From contig NC_092575.1 in the NCBI RefSeq assembly GCF_037975245.1, forward strand, positions 6,979,001 to 7,043,000: a stretch of DNA of 64,000 bases, read 5' to 3'. This DNA is from Apostichopus japonicus. Its lineage: Eukaryota; Echinodermata; Holothuroidea; Aspidochirotida; Stichopodidae. Within the stretch, counting starts at the first letter, position 1, and every line of letters begins with the position of its first letter. The translations under genes and the position numbers were made by a program. The notes under the pieces are model-generated. The model did no database searches and was not told the origin of the DNA. It saw nothing but the letters and a program-made list of their open reading frames with translations. Of this stretch, positions 62,921-64,000 are shown one piece after another.

Positions 62921-63466
62921 TCCTCAGACTGTCATATGTAAGACAATACTCGATAGGAAAAAAAACAAGAGACTTATTTTGGCCTCAAGTTACATGATAC
63001 ATAGTGTTTACTGCTACTAATGGTTGATCTGTTGTTCATAAAAAAAGTTAAAAGAACATAGTATCGTTTGAGCTGTACTATAATTGATAACACAATGGAT
63101 TTAACATGAACATTATATAAGACCGGAAATGAGGACATGACGTCATCATCAATGTAGCATTAAAGGAGCATTAAATGGAGTAAGCATATATTTAAAGGTG
63201 AATATCGTGCTAACAGGTATACACATAGCTATGAAACAACAATAACAGAATTCATTTTTTTTCTTATTCTTTCTTCATTGACTATGAAATATGAAGGCTT
63301 ATAATTATGACTAAGATCATCCGTTAAGTTGCAAATACACTCTGGTAATTTGCTGCATTAATTGGAGATCATATATAAATTAATAAAAATTCTGTCCAGT
63401 CGGACACCAATTATACCCCTTTTCTTATTTCAGTCGTTTATGCTGTTTTTTTTACTTACTTTCCAG

Positions 63467-63597
63467 AAAACACTATGCGACGAGACACGATGTTTCGGAT
63501 CGATTATGTTCCCGCCAAAAGGCAAAGGACGAAGCAAGGACGAGGTTCTACTCCAAGCAAAGGATTTCATCCGCCAGTACTTCACTCATATAAAAAG
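63467..63597 (+). CDS. NOS1: Nitric oxide synthase, second coding exon (zinc-site CX4C of oxygenase domain)
   Basis: The exon follows a pyrimidine-rich acceptor ending TTCCAG at 63466 and is read in phase 0, exactly matching the phase-0 donor at 39325. It encodes C-DETR-C followed by FGSIM, the CX4C motif that supplies zinc ligands at the NOS dimer interface (cysteines at codons 63476-63478 and 63491-63493). It then runs through LLQAKDFIRQYF and IKR, which align with the nNOS segment before the arginine and haem pocket. The likely donor is AAAAG|GTACGC after 63597 (phase 2); a weaker alternative lies after 63605 (CG|GTAAAT). The remaining oxygenase and reductase exons are beyond the window. 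Confidence 0.9.
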
Positions 63598-63739
63598 GTA
63601 CGCCGGTAAATCAACTTATTATGTATTTATTCACATCATATAAATCAGTCTATATAGTACCCAGTAGCAAATGGGAGGTGGGAGTGAGGTATGCAACGTG
63701 TTTTTATGAGCTCATGCTTTGGGTTCAGAAGTACGGAAG

Positions 63740-64000
63740 CGTAGAAGGGACATGGTGATGAAAGAGTAACGAACTCGTCAAAATGACAAAATTCAGAAAA
63801 ATGACGTTTTGTCGAGTTTTACAACTCGTCAAAACGACAAAATTATTAAATTTGCCGAGATACAACAAGTCGTCACAATGACAAAATTCCGAAAATTGAC
63901 GTTTTGCCGAGATACAACAAGTCGTCAAAATGACAAAATTCCGAAAATTGACGTTTTGCCGAGATACAACAAGTCGTCAAAATGACAAAATTCCGAAAAT
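63740..64000 (+). repeat. 52-bp minisatellite running off the window, NOS intron 2
   Basis: TGCCGAGATACAACAAGTCG recurs at 63853, 63905 and 63957. Older, shorter variants precede it. Each unit has internal GTCAAAATGAC and TTGACGTTTTG. Confidence 0.92.

Overview
The window is eukaryotic nuclear DNA from an animal, most likely a marine invertebrate deuterostome such as an echinoderm or hemichordate. The phylum is an inference from the gene type and repeat style; nothing in the sequence fixes the species. It is AT-rich, crowded with (TA)n and other simple repeats, and almost entirely non-coding. No bacterial genes, operons, CRISPR arrays or rRNA genes are visible.

One host gene is well supported: the 5' coding part of a neuronal-type nitric oxide synthase (NOS1-like) on the + strand. 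Its first coding exon (37457-39325) encodes an N-terminal PDZ domain, a beta-finger-like extension, a linker of about 470 residues with a possible dynein-light-chain (LC8/PIN) motif, and the first residues of the oxygenase domain. The next coding exon (63467 to about 63597) continues in the same phase with the zinc-binding CX4C motif. A 24.1-kb intron separates them; the rest of the gene lies to the right of the window.

Nearly everything else is mobile or repetitive DNA. From left to right: simple repeats (0-4 kb); a 4.1-kb segment bounded by inverted repeats with a broken cysteine-rich gene (4.25-8.36 kb); a tRNA-derived SINE (10.7-10.9 kb); a hAT element nested in another hAT element, both with exact 8-bp target duplications (11.0-12.4 kb); a truncated Penelope-like element (PLE, 13.7 kb); a MULE-like element with an exact 9-bp duplication (15.5-16.8 kb); tandem arrays (17.8-19.3 kb); a TTAA-flanked element (19.7-20.5 kb); a frameshifted PLE with a GIY-YIG domain (21.5-22.4 kb); a hAT cluster (24.2-26.1 kb); a PLE between exact 56-bp inverted repeats, followed by a perfect 86-bp palindrome holding a hammerhead ribozyme fold on each strand (27.9-29.5 kb); an inverted pair of minisatellite arms resembling a foldback element and carrying a TTAA insertion (32.2-33.7 kb); another hAT (34.2 kb); and a second MULE-like element (35.8-36.5 kb).

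Inside the NOS intron are a triplicated 1.22-kb unit (40.05-43.71 kb), a decayed hammerhead-like PLE tail (45.2 kb), a second TTAA element (52.4 kb), a hAT with an exact duplication (53.1 kb), the 3' end of an L2/CR1-type LINE (55.2 kb), and long (TA)n tracts. The most interesting structures are the palindromic double hammerhead, the PLE with inverted flanks, the nested hATs, and the LC8-like motif in the NOS linker.
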